A DNA stretch of 64,000 bases from Burkholderia catarinensis (GCF_001883705.2 NZ_MDEQ02000035.1:1-64000), one strand, 5' to 3'; counted from the stretch's first letter, positions 33,532 through 41,894 are shown. Program-made: numbers and translations. The notes: generated from the sequence alone by a model not told the origin.

Positions 33532-35009
33532 AACGGCACGGTCTGCGCCTCGCGGCGGCGCTCGCGCCGCTTGCGCTCGCACTCGGCGCGTGCAAGTCCG
33601 TCGGCCCCGATTACCGGCTGCCGCAGCAGGCCTACGTGAATGCGCCGCTCGCGAATCATGCGCTCGACGACGCGAACGGCACGCTCGTGTCGCGCGACGC
33701 CGTCCCCGGCAACTGGTGGCAGCTCTACGACGACCCCGTGCTCGACGCTCTCGTGCGCGATGCACTGAAGTCGAACACCGACCTGCGCGTCGCCGCGGCC
33801 AACCTCGCGCGCTCGCGCGCGGCGCTGGAAGTCGCGAACCAGCAGGGCGGATTCTCGGGCGGGGCGGAAGCGGCCGTGCAGCGCGCGCAGGAATCGGCCG
33901 AGCAATACCTGCTCGAAAACAAGCTGCCGGTCGTCAACGAAGGCACGGTCGGCATCAACGTGTCGTACGAGCTCGACCTGTTCGGCAAGCTGCGGCGCGG
34001 CGTCGAAGCCGCGCGCGCGGACAGCGAGTCCGTCAAGGCCGCCGGCGACCTCGCACGCATCACGGTCGTCGCCGACGTCGTGCGCGCGTACGTCGAATCG
34101 TGCTCGGCCGGCGACGAGCTGGCGATCGCGAAGCAATCGCTCGCGCTGCAGAAGCAGCGCGTCGCGCTGTCGCAGCGGCTGCGCGATGCCGGGCGCGGCA
34201 ACCAGACCGACGTAACGCGCGGCGTGACGCAGGTGCGCACGCTCGCCGCTGACATCCCGCGCTTCGAGGGCCGCCGCAAGGTTGCGCAATACCAGCTCGC
34301 CGCGCTGCTCGCGCGCTCGCCTGCCGACCTGCCGAAGGCCGTCGCCGAATGCGAACGCCTGCCGAAGCTGCGCCAGCCGATTCCGATCGGCGACGGCGCC
34401 GCGCTGCTGCGCCGCCGCCCCGACGTGCGCGAAGCCGAGCGGCAGCTCGCCGCCGCGACCGCGCGAATCGGCGTGGCGACCGCCGCGCTGTATCCGTCGA
34501 TCAGCATCGGCGCGTCGGCCGGCTCGGTCGGCGTCGCCGCCGACCTGTTCTCGTCGACGACGAATCGCTGGTCGTTCGGCCCGCTGATCAGCTGGTCGTT
34601 CCCCGTCAACGGCCAGCGCGCGCGCGTGCGCGAAGCCGAAGCCTCAACGGGCGGCGCGCTCGCGCACTTCGACGGCGTCGTGCTGAACGCGCTGCGCGAA
34701 ACGCAGTCGAGCCTCGCGACCTATGCGGCCGACGTGCAGCGCACGGACGCGCTGCGCACGGCCTACGAATCGGCGCGCAGCTCCGCCGACGAAACGCATC
34801 GTCTCTATGTGGCCGGCCGCGAATCGTTCATCTCCGATCTCGACGCGACGCGCACGCTGACGGGCGTGCACGCGCAGGTCGCGGCGGCCGAAGGCCAGGT
34901 CGCGGCCGACCAGGTGCGGCTGTTCCTCGCGCTCGGCGGCGGATGGGAACCCGAGCGCGCAGCGGCCGCACAGGATGCCCGGCCCGCAGCCAGCGAGTCA
35001 TCGCAGTAG
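33528..35009 (+). CDS. NodT-family outer-membrane efflux lipoprotein
   Basis: Outer-membrane factor of 493 residues. Lipoprotein signal MKRHGLRLAAALAPLALALGAC (lipobox ending at Cys22), then KSVGPDYRLPQ, the typical NodT/OprM start. Two OEP repeats follow: DALVRDALKSNTDLRVAAANLARSRAALEVA and the second with EAERQLAAATARIGVATAALYPSISIGASAGSV. The ATG overlaps the stop of the HlyD gene by four bases. It completes the MarR-FUSC-DUF1656-HlyD-OMF operon, a full tripartite exporter. Confidence 0.92.
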   Translation: MKRHGLRLAAALAPLALALGACKSVGPDYRLPQQAYVNAPLANHALDDANGTLVSRDAVPGNWWQLYDDPVLDALVRDALKSNTDLRVAAANLARSRAALEVANQQGGFSGGAEAAVQRAQESAEQYLLENKLPVVNEGTVGINVSYELDLFGKLRRGVEAARADSESVKAAGDLARITVVADVVRAYVESCSAGDELAIAKQSLALQKQRVALSQRLRDAGRGNQTDVTRGVTQVRTLAADIPRFEGRRKVAQYQLAALLARSPADLPKAVAECERLPKLRQPIPIGDGAALLRRRPDVREAERQLAAATARIGVATAALYPSISIGASAGSVGVAADLFSSTTNRWSFGPLISWSFPVNGQRARVREAEASTGGALAHFDGVVLNALRETQSSLATYAADVQRTDALRTAYESARSSADETHRLYVAGRESFISDLDATRTLTGVHAQVAAAEGQVAADQVRLFLALGGGWEPERAAAAQDARPAASESSQ

Positions 35010-35188
35010 CGTCATCACCTTCGGTATAAACGAAAGCGTGGCGAAACCCCCGGCGCCGGCGGGTTTCCCTGATTCGCGCCATAGCATCGGCAGCGCGACG
35101 GACACCCGCGTTGACGGTAAACTTGCCGATGCAATTTCATTCATCTTCCGCTGCCGGTCCGGCAGCGGAATCCACTCGGAGAGTCATC

Positions 35189-35614
35189 ATGCGAACCAGC
35201 GCCCGCAACCATTTCGCCGGCCAGGTCAGCGCCGTCAAGCCCGGTGCGGTCAACGACGAGATCACGCTGCGCACGCAGGACGGCCTCGACATCGTCGCCG
35301 TGATCACCCACGGCAGCGCGGCTTCGCTGGGCCTCGCGGCCGGCACGAAGGCGTTCGCGCTCGTCAAGGCATCGTCGGTCATCGTGATGGTCGACGTCGA
35401 CAGCAGCAAGGTGTCGGCCCGCAACTGCGTCGCGGGCACCGTGTCGTCGGTCGCAAAGGGCGCGGTCAATTCGGAAGTCGTGATCAAGGCCGCGGGCGGC
35501 GCCGAGATCGTCGCGATCGTCACCAACGACAGCGTCGATCGTCTCGGCCTCGCGAGCGGCACGGCCGCGTCCGCGATCTTCAAGGCATCGAGCGTGATCG
35601 TCGGCGTCGAGTGA
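35189..35614 (+). CDS. Di-Mop molybdate-binding protein (molbindin, TOBE domains)
   Basis: Cytoplasmic molybdate-binding protein of 141 residues made of two Mop/TOBE repeats: RNHFAGQVSAVKPGAVNDEITLR ... ALVKASSVIVMVD and RNCVAGTVSSVAKGAVNSEVVIK ... AIFKASSVIVGV. Each repeat has the family's NxxxGxVxxVxxGAVNxEV and IKASSVI motifs that bind molybdate. ATG 35189 follows CGGAGAG. The next gene is NifQ-like, so both may serve molybdenum storage or delivery. Confidence 0.92.
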   Translation: MRTSARNHFAGQVSAVKPGAVNDEITLRTQDGLDIVAVITHGSAASLGLAAGTKAFALVKASSVIVMVDVDSSKVSARNCVAGTVSSVAKGAVNSEVVIKAAGGAEIVAIVTNDSVDRLGLASGTAASAIFKASSVIVGVE

Positions 35615-35683
35615 GCACGTGACGATCGCGATGGCGATCCGTTTTGCGCCGCGCATTCGCGCGGATCGTGCGGCCCGGTTGTC

Positions 35684-36289
35684 ATGCGGATGGGCACGAT
35701 GACAGCGCCGCTCGAGCGCGCGCATGAACAGGCGTTGCAGTCGCTGCTGTCCGCGGCGGCCGACGCCGACGCGCCCGATGCACGCCTGTTCGGCGCCCTC
35801 GTTGCGGCACGCGCGTGCCGCAACGAACTTGCGCTGCTGGGCCTTTCCCCCGGCCGGTTCGCCGGCCTGCTTGCCCGGCAGTTCCCGCGCCTGCCTTCCG
35901 CGGATGCCGCGGCACTCATGCCGATGGTCGCGCCGGCGCTGCTGCCGTCAGCCCACTCGTCATTCGTCGCGACACTGCATGCGCGGCTGATGGACGACGC
36001 GAATCCCGCCGTCCCCCGCGACGACGCCGACTGCCTCGCGTCGATCATCGCGCATGCGTGCCTGCGCCCCGATCATCTGTGGCGCGATCTCGGGCTCGAC
36101 CGGCGCGACGCGGTATCCGCGATGCTCGATCGCTATTTCCCCGCGCTTGCCGCGCGCAACATCGCCCACCTGCGCTGGAAGAAATTCCTCGCACAGGAAG
36201 TGGCGGCCTCGCTCGGCGTGCCGCCGGGTCCCGCCCCCGGATGCCCGGGCTGCGAGGATTTCGGCTTCTGCTTTCCTCAAGCGCGATAG
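35684..36289 (+). CDS. NifQ-like protein with incomplete cysteine motif
   Basis: Protein of 201 residues (alternative ATG at 35699). The C-terminal part NIAHLRWKKFLAQEVAASLG followed by CPGCEDFGFCF matches NifQ, which donates molybdenum to the nitrogenase cofactor pathway in diazotrophs. NifQ proteins have C-x4-C-x2-C-x5-C; here Cys187, Cys190 and Cys196 are present, but the first position (182) is Gly. No nif genes occur in the window. The gene lies 69 bases after the molbindin gene, so it may form a molybdenum-handling pair for other molybdoenzymes. Confidence 0.8.
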   Translation: MRMGTMTAPLERAHEQALQSLLSAAADADAPDARLFGALVAARACRNELALLGLSPGRFAGLLARQFPRLPSADAAALMPMVAPALLPSAHSSFVATLHARLMDDANPAVPRDDADCLASIIAHACLRPDHLWRDLGLDRRDAVSAMLDRYFPALAARNIAHLRWKKFLAQEVAASLGVPPGPAPGCPGCEDFGFCFPQAR

Positions 36290-36349
36290 CCGCCGCGGCA
36301 GCGCGAGCGGCCCGCTTGTTTCACCGCATCGCCCACCGGAGAAACCGCC

Positions 36350-36715
36350 TTGACCGACCTTGCGAGCCCGAACCTGCCGTCGCGCGATTTCGAAGCCACA
36401 TCCCGCTTCTACGAAAAACTGGGGTTCGCCGAAACCTGGCGCGACGACGGCTGGATGATCCTCAAACGCGGCGACCTGTTGCTGGAATTCTTTCCGCACC
36501 CCGAACTCGATCCGGCGACGAGCTGGTTCAGTTGCTGCTTCCGGCTCGCGGATGTCGGTGCGTTCTTCGCCGACGTGCTCGCAGCCGGCATTCCGGAGCA
36601 AGCGACCGGCTGGCCGCGCGCGCACCGGCCGGCACGCGAAGCCTGGGGCGGCACGGTCGGCGCACTGATCGATCCGGACGGTTCGCTGATCCGGTTGATC
36701 CAGACGGAAGACTAG
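36350..36715 (+). CDS. Glyoxalase/bleomycin-resistance fold protein
   Basis: A 121-residue vicinal-oxygen-chelate protein that starts at TTG 36350 with GGAG eight bases upstream. NLPSRDFEATSRFYEKLGFAETWRDDGWMIL and AWGGTVGALIDPDGSLIRLIQ are the N- and C-terminal halves of the bleomycin-binding-protein type (the BRP family). It could bind and sequester a bleomycin-like compound or another small ligand. It follows the NifQ-like gene by 60 bases. Confidence 0.85.
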   Translation: MTDLASPNLPSRDFEATSRFYEKLGFAETWRDDGWMILKRGDLLLEFFPHPELDPATSWFSCCFRLADVGAFFADVLAAGIPEQATGWPRAHRPAREAWGGTVGALIDPDGSLIRLIQTED

Positions 36716-36763
36716 GCTCGCCCCCTGCCGTTGCCGCGATCGAGCGGTGATGGAAATGCACGC

Positions 36764-36782
36764 CCCATAAACGGTCACCTTT
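36764..36782 (+). repeat. Isolated copy of the origin iteron
   Basis: CCCATAAACGGTCACCTTT matches the origin iteron consensus CCCATAAACGGCTACCTTT at 17 of 19 bases (a TC/CT swap). It lies between two convergent genes, about 12.5 kb from the iteron field at 49300-50324. No second copy is adjacent. Confidence 0.6.
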
Positions 36783-36813
36783 CGATGCGAATCGTCCGCC
36801 GTCCATCACGCAG

Positions 36814-37875
36814 TCAATGCCGATGCCGGTGATGAATGTCCGGAAAATGCGCATGGCTGTGCGTGATCGGCAGATGCACGTGCGGATGCGTGTGCGGTTC
36901 GTTGCCGTCGTACTCAAAATCGTGCGCATGCTGGTGATGTTCGTCGTGCCGATGCCGGTGCGTGTGCTCGAGCCGCTCATGCTCATGCGAGTGCTCATGC
37001 CGTTCGCGCACGTGCAGCCAGATGCCGAGCGCCATCAGCGCGGCAGCGATCCAGAACATCGCGGGCGGCAGCGCGGGCCAGATCAGCAGCGACAGCACGA
37101 CGCCGAACAGCGGCGCGATCGAGAAATACGCACCCGTACGCGCGCTGCCGAGATGGCGCAGCGCGACGACGAACAGCACGAGGCTCACGCCGTAGCCGCC
37201 GAGCCCCGTCAGCATCGCGGCGGCCGTGACCGGTACGGCAGGCAACGTCGCCCCGGTCGCCAGCGCGATGCCGATGTTCACGGGTCCCGCGATCAGCCCT
37301 TTCACGCACGCGATGACCATCGCGTCGTTCGCGGCGACCCTGCGCGTCAGGTTGTTGTCGACCGCCCAGCACAGGCATGCGCCAACGATCAGCAGCGCGC
37401 CGACCGGCACGCCCGCCCGGCCCGGCGTCCACGACAGCAGCGTCCCGCCGGCAACGATCGCGACCATCCCGAGGAACACCTGCGTATCCACGTTCTCGCG
37501 AAACACGACCCACGCGATGACGGCCGTCAGCACGCCTTCCAGATTGAGCAGCAGCGCACTCGTCGCCGCCGGCGTGCTCGACAGCCCGAGCATCAGCAAG
37601 GCCGGACCGGCCACGCCGCCAGCCGCGATCGCACCGGCCAGCCACGGCAGGTCGGCGCGCTGCAGCGGCGCGGCGTCCGCGGCCGGTGCGCGGCGGTTGT
37701 GCAGCCCGCGAAGCAGGATTCCGATGCCGAGCCCGACACCGCTGCCGAGATAGAACAGGCCGGCGACCATGAACGGCGACATCGCGCCGATCAGCGCCTT
37801 GGCGATCGGTGTCGCGGCGCCGAACAGCGCGGCAGCGGTAAGCGCGACGAGAATCGCGGAATGTCTCGGGTTCAT
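36814..37875 (-). CDS. EamA/DMT-family transporter with histidine-rich C-terminal tail
   Basis: Inner-membrane transporter of 353 residues from ATG 37875, with ten hydrophobic segments in two EamA repeats (AILVALTAAALFGAATPIAKALIG; LLIVGACLCWAVDNNLTRRVA). After the last segment (FWIAAALMALGIWLHV) comes a tail of some 60 residues with about two dozen His, in patterns such as HEHSHEHE, HTHRHRHDEHHQHAH and HTHPHVH, ending HHRHRH. Such tails occur in zinc, nickel or cobalt carriers, so metal export or metal-gated transport is plausible. No regulator or operon partner is close. Confidence 0.88.
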   Translation of the reverse strand: MNPRHSAILVALTAAALFGAATPIAKALIGAMSPFMVAGLFYLGSGVGLGIGILLRGLHNRRAPAADAAPLQRADLPWLAGAIAAGGVAGPALLMLGLSSTPAATSALLLNLEGVLTAVIAWVVFRENVDTQVFLGMVAIVAGGTLLSWTPGRAGVPVGALLIVGACLCWAVDNNLTRRVAANDAMVIACVKGLIAGPVNIGIALATGATLPAVPVTAAAMLTGLGGYGVSLVLFVVALRHLGSARTGAYFSIAPLFGVVLSLLIWPALPPAMFWIAAALMALGIWLHVRERHEHSHEHERLEHTHRHRHDEHHQHAHDFEYDGNEPHTHPHVHLPITHSHAHFPDIHHRHRH

Positions 37876-38368
37876 GATCCGGTTTGAATTGACGTTGAAA
37901 ATCGGTGGCCGCGGCGTCGGGTCAGGTCGCAGCAAACTTCCCGAATCTTTCGAAATGCAAGCTGCATCGCACTGGCCAGCTTGCGTGTAGCCTGACGATC
38001 CAGTCGGGATTATCGCGCGCATCATGTCACCATGACAGGGCGGGCCGCTCGCACGTGAATCGGCGATCCCGGCATCATTATTTTAGGAAACCGAATTATC
38101 TGACTGAAGCGTTACCCTATTCAGGCATGCGTACTATCCATGTGCAAACGGAAAAGCCGAAGCATCACGCGTGCAGCGTTGATTGACGAACTTTCTTCGT
38201 CCGGTTGCGTTGTCTGTCCGACGTGGGATGGGCGTGTGCCGGCAGTCGAGCACCGGCGGAGGCAGTCCTGACCCGCCTCTGTCGAGGCAGGTCAGTCTGT
38301 CGTGTCATTCGCCGCATGCGGCGTGCTTGCGGGTACGCGCCGTGCAATCGACGGCGGCGCGGTGCGGG
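37876..38368. other. Intergenic region upstream of the His-tailed transporter and downstream of proQ
   Basis: About 490 bases without a convincing gene. The part near 38060-38160 is relatively AT-rich. A 14-bp perfect palindrome lies at 38310-38323. Confidence 0.4.
38310..38323. terminator. Perfect GC palindrome downstream of proQ-like gene
   Basis: CGCCGCATGCGGCG is a perfect palindrome about 45 bases past the stop of the proQ-type gene. It might act as a terminator hairpin or a protein site; no T-run follows. Confidence 0.3.
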
Positions 38369-39124
38369 TTACTCGTTGCCGGCCGTTTGCTGCTCGGCCT
38401 GCGGCGCGGCGTCGGTCTGCGCTTTCACGTCCGCCGGTTGCGGCGTGACAGCGGCCTCGGCTTGCGGCGCGGCTTGCTGCTCGACTTGCGGGGCAGCGGC
38501 GGTCTGCTCTTTCGCTTCCGCATCCACTTCCGCCGGTTGCGCGACAGCGGCCTCGGCCTGCTGCTCGGCCTTCGGCTGCTGCGGCGCACCCTTGGCCGAT
38601 TGCGCTGCGCCCTTGCCCGGGCGGCGTGCCTTCAGCCGGCGCGCGCGCGCTGCATCGTCATGCGTCACACGCCCTGCTTCGTTGCCCTGCAGATCGACCC
38701 GCACCGCGTCTTCGACGAGGCACGACCAGTAGCGGTTGCCGCGGCACCACGTCGACATCGCTTCGCGCAGTTCGGCTTCGTTGAGGCCGACGGCCTGTGC
38801 TTCGCGGGCGAGGTCGTCCCAGATGCCGACCTTGAGCGGCACTTTGGGGGCCGGATTCTTCGGGAACGCGCGCGGAAACTTCCGCTGCAGTTTGCCGATC
38901 GCAACGATGACCGGATCGACCGGCGCCGACGGCTTCGCCGAAGCGGGCTTCGCGCGATGCGGCGCCTTGGTGCCGGCACCCGGCTTGGCGCCACGGTGCG
39001 GCTGGTCGCCGGACTTCGGCTTCGCGCCGGCGTCCGTCGGCGTTGCCGGCCGCTTCGCGTTGCGCTCCTGCTTGGCCTTCGCTGCGAGCTGCGCCCGCAA
39101 TTCGGCAAGTTGTTCAAAACCCAT
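38369..39124 (-). CDS. ProQ/FinO-family RNA chaperone
   Basis: RNA-binding protein of 251 residues. The start MGFEQLAELRAQLAAKAKQE is followed by a long Lys/Ala/Pro-rich linker, then the ProQ/FinO domain (about residues 70-165): IGKLQRKFPRAFPKNPAPKVPLKVGIWDDL and LREAMSTWCRGNRYWSCLVEDAVRVDLQG. The C-terminal third is a low-complexity stretch rich in Ala, Gln, Pro and Glu. Proteins of this layout bind sRNAs and mRNA 3' ends. The unusually long flexible tails on both sides of the FinO core are typical for Burkholderia relatives. Confidence 0.9.
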   Translation of the reverse strand: MGFEQLAELRAQLAAKAKQERNAKRPATPTDAGAKPKSGDQPHRGAKPGAGTKAPHRAKPASAKPSAPVDPVIVAIGKLQRKFPRAFPKNPAPKVPLKVGIWDDLAREAQAVGLNEAELREAMSTWCRGNRYWSCLVEDAVRVDLQGNEAGRVTHDDAARARRLKARRPGKGAAQSAKGAPQQPKAEQQAEAAVAQPAEVDAEAKEQTAAAPQVEQQAAPQAEAAVTPQPADVKAQTDAAPQAEQQTAGNE

Positions 39125-39775
39125 AAATTCAATCCACCAGGAATATAAGGTGTGGTTCGTGCGGTCATTCCGCGCGGCACAAAAGCTTCGCCGCCACGCG
39201 TGCGGCCCGTCTGCCGCCGATGCGGAACACGACGGGGCCGCATCGCGCACGCCACTCTGTTTTCAGGCACCCGGCCACGATGCCGGACAAGGCAGGAGCG
39301 AAGTATACCGGTACGCGCGACGGCCGGTTGACTCGCCGGTCTGCATTTGCCCGATCCGGGGGACCGGAAATGCGTCCGCGGTCGTGTTGCGCATTATATG
39401 GATACGTGTCCGGAAGTCACGCCGTTCACGGCCGCCGTCGGAAATCGGGCCAGGCTCGGCTTCGGTGCCTGCCCGCGCCCGGCATGCCGTATTCCACGTC
39501 ACGGAATCGAACGCGATCGTGACGCTCGAGTACGGCGAGGGGTCGACGCACCGTCGCGCGACATGCCTGTCCGCCGTTCGATCGCACCGGCGCCTGCGCA
39601 CGACTCGTTGCGTCCGCATCGATCGCGTGGCGTACGAAGATGGCGAAAAGTGCGTAGTATGGCCGGGGCAACGTCGTCGGCAACGTCCCTCGGCCCGGTT
39701 CGCTACGCGCCCGGGCAGCCGGCGATATCCCTCTTGCCTGCCAGAAGAACCGGTTGCACGAAACGGAGCGGATAC
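39125..39775. promoter_or_regulatory. Long divergent intergenic region, proQ-type gene / DUF2889 gene
   Basis: About 650 bases between divergent genes. Open frames run through it on both strands but lack family features. It includes an AT-rich patch at about 39390-39400 (GCATTATATGG) that could be a promoter. A long proQ leader is possible. Confidence 0.4.
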
Positions 39776-40360
39776 ATGGTTCCCCGACACGACATCCCGC
39801 ACGACGACATCACGCGCGAGGAAATTCACCATCGGCAGATCGACATGCGCGGCTATCGGCGCAGCGATGGCCTGTTCGAAGTGACGGCCTGCCTTGCGGA
39901 CCGCAAGACCCGCGATTTCATGCCGCCGGGGGGCACGCGAACGGTCGCTGCGCTGTCGCCGATCCACGACCTCGGCGTGACGCTGGTCTTCGACGCCGGC
40001 ATGGTCGTCCGCGCCGTATCCACGTTCATCCGTTCGCATCCGTATGCGCAGTGTCCGGGCGGCGGCGACTCGCTGCAGGCGCTCGTCGGCTTGAGCATCG
40101 GGGCCGGCTGGAACAGCGAGGTCCGCAAACGGCTGCCATCCTGCGATACGTGTACGCACCTGAAGGAATTGCTCGGCCCGATCGCAACCACGGCCTATCA
40201 GACGATGGTCGGCATGCGACAGTCGTCGCTCGACTACCGCGACAGCGAAGGAAAGCCGCTCAAGATCGACAGTTGTCATGCGTATGGCGCATCGCGCGAT
40301 CTCGTGAAACGTCTTTGGCCCGAATACCACCGGCCTTCGACGGCGGCAAAAGGCGGCTAG
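39776..40360 (+). CDS. DUF2889 family protein
   Basis: Protein of 194 residues from ATG 39776, with GGAG in front. The order IHHRQIDMRGYRRSDGLFEVTACLADRKTRDF, PIHDLGVTLVFDAGMVVRAVSTFIRSHPYAQCPGG and CDTCTHLKELLGPIATTAYQTMVG is the DUF2889 pattern, with the final CDTCTHL motif suggesting a metal or cofactor site. In other bacteria the family is found with molybdenum-cofactor and aromatic catabolic genes; nothing here decides function. Confidence 0.82.
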   Translation: MVPRHDIPHDDITREEIHHRQIDMRGYRRSDGLFEVTACLADRKTRDFMPPGGTRTVAALSPIHDLGVTLVFDAGMVVRAVSTFIRSHPYAQCPGGGDSLQALVGLSIGAGWNSEVRKRLPSCDTCTHLKELLGPIATTAYQTMVGMRQSSLDYRDSEGKPLKIDSCHAYGASRDLVKRLWPEYHRPSTAAKGG

Positions 40361-40489
40361 GGTCCCGGCATTCGGCCGGTCCCGTGTCCGCAGGATCGGT
40401 ACCGCACGAGCATGCGTGCGTTGCCTGCATGAACAGTTGCGACCCGGCCTCGCTGCGACAGGTCGCCGCTGCCGCCGCAGCGATAATCA

Positions 40490-40981
40490 TCAGAAAACGC
40501 CCAGTGCCAGTCCCGCGGCAAGGCCCGCGCCCAGTTCGGCACAACGCGCGAGATCGTCGCCGTCGATCGTCTTCGCCGCGAGGATGCGCTCCGGCGTCTG
40601 CGCATGAGTACAGACGATCAGGCCCGGCGCCACGTTCTTCAACCGCCATCCGGTCGCGATCCGGTCAATCTGGCGCAATGCGTTCTGTCCGTCGCTTCCC
40701 GCGCAGATCATTGCCGCATACGGGCGGCCGTTCACGCGATCGAGCGCCGCGTAGTAGCAGCGATCGAAGAAATCCTTCATCAGCCCGGACATCGCCGCGA
40801 GATTCTCAGGCGTCGCGAACAGGTATGCGTCGGCGGCCAGCACGTCGTCTGCACTCGTCGTGTCCGCGCGCTGCAGCCTGACGTCGACGCCGGGTTGCTC
40901 GCGCGCCGCGCCGGCAGCCGCTTCGGCCATCTGCCGCGTGCCTCCGGTCATCGTGTGATAGACGATCAACAGCGTCTTCAT
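40490..40981 (-). CDS. Flavodoxin-family protein
   Basis: FMN-binding protein of 163 residues. MKTLLIVYHTMTGGTRQMAEAAA is the phosphate-binding loop (HTMTGGTRQMA), DAYLFATPENLAAMSGLMKDFFDRCYY the next flavin-loop segment. It resembles NAD(P)H-dependent flavin oxidoreductases. It starts inside the stop of a small upstream frame (ATGA overlap) and lies downstream of a TetR gene on the same strand. Confidence 0.85.
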   Translation of the reverse strand: MKTLLIVYHTMTGGTRQMAEAAAGAAREQPGVDVRLQRADTTSADDVLAADAYLFATPENLAAMSGLMKDFFDRCYYAALDRVNGRPYAAMICAGSDGQNALRQIDRIATGWRLKNVAPGLIVCTHAQTPERILAAKTIDGDDLARCAELGAGLAAGLALGVF

Positions 40982-41178
40982 TCGTCGTCGCTCGTGTTCG
41001 GCTTCAGGTGCGCCGGCAGCCTTGCCGGTTTCCGCTGGATGGCCAGCGGGGGAGGTTCTGGGTTCGCTTCTGCCGAGCAGCCGGTTTGCCGTCTCGCCGG
41101 TGCCGGGTGCGCATCGATCGTGCGCTTAGCGCCGGCTTCGATTCGCGCGTCGATTCGCACCTGACCGTCCGGATCCAC
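40978..41178 (-). CDS. Possible small coupled frame between TetR and flavodoxin genes
   Basis: A 66-residue frame starting at GTG 41178, two bases after the tetR stop, and ending in an ATGA overlap with the flavodoxin start. The product (polar, Pro/Ala/Arg-rich, one Cys) has no recognisable fold and no membrane segment. Its existence rests only on tight spacing at both ends; it may be non-coding spacer. Confidence 0.3.
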   Translation of the reverse strand: MDPDGQVRIDARIEAGAKRTIDAHPAPARRQTGCSAEANPEPPPLAIQRKPARLPAHLKPNTSDDE

Positions 41179-41180
41179 GG

Positions 41181-41834
41181 TCAGTCAGGTGTGGCGCGTG
41201 ATGCGCCGCCATCGTCCGGCCGCGCGTAGTACGCGAGAAACATGTCGGCAGCGGATTCCGCGACTTTCTGTTGTTCCGGCGCCGCGAGCGGCGGCTGGCC
41301 CATCGTGATCTGCGGCCAGAACGCGAACGCCTTCACGACACCATGCAACTGATGCGCGGCGAACACCGGATCGGTGACCGACAGGCGGCCGGCCGCTGCC
41401 GCGGCGCGCACCCAGACCGTCAAGTCTTCCTCGCGCTCGCCGAGACGCTCGACCATGTCGCGCGCACGTTCCGGCGAATGGATGGCCGCGCCGATCGCAA
41501 CGCGTGCGAGCGCGAGAAATGCCTCGTCGTTCAGCAGGCGCAATTTGCGGTCCAGCAACGCGAGCAGTTGCTCGCGCAATGGCACGTCAGCGCGATAGGT
41601 CGGCGAACTGCCGGTCCGGGCCGCATCCCACAGCTTTTGCAGGATCGCGGCGAACAATGTTTCCTTGCCCGGGAAGTGGTTATAGACCGTGCGCTTCGAC
41701 ACGCCCGCGCGCGCGGCGATACGATCCATGCTGGTCGCGTCGTAGCCCGCCGCGAGAAATTCCTCGATCGCCGCGTCGACGATGGCCGCGCGCTTTCGAT
41801 CGGTCAGGCGCTTAAGGGGAGTGCTGGTATCCAT
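41181..41834 (-). CDS. TetR-family transcriptional repressor
   Basis: Repressor of 217 residues. HTH region: RAAIVDAAIEEFLAAGYDATSMDRIAARAGVSKRTVYNHFPGKETLFAAIL, with the classic VSKRTVYNHFPGKE recognition helix. The ligand domain is of the AcrR/C-terminal-39 kind. A metallo-hydrolase gene is divergent; a perfect palindrome overlapping its -10 box lies between, so this regulator probably represses both directions. Downstream genes on its strand include the flavodoxin. Confidence 0.9.
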   Translation of the reverse strand: MDTSTPLKRLTDRKRAAIVDAAIEEFLAAGYDATSMDRIAARAGVSKRTVYNHFPGKETLFAAILQKLWDAARTGSSPTYRADVPLREQLLALLDRKLRLLNDEAFLALARVAIGAAIHSPERARDMVERLGEREEDLTVWVRAAAAAGRLSVTDPVFAAHQLHGVVKAFAFWPQITMGQPPLAAPEQQKVAESAADMFLAYYARPDDGGASRATPD

Positions 41835-41856
41835 ACAGAAATTTTACACCGGGCAG

Positions 41857-41894
41857 TTTACTTATCCAAAAAATAAACTACACTGTTTAGTGTA
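41857..41894 (+). promoter_or_regulatory. Promoter with overlapping TetR operator for the metallo-hydrolase gene
   Basis: TTTACT, 16 bases, TACACT form a plausible promoter. The -10 box is the left arm of TACACT-GTTT-AGTGTA (41879-41894), a perfect inverted repeat. A related half (TTTACACC) occurs at 41843-41850. The region is strikingly AT-rich for this genome. Confidence 0.6.
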
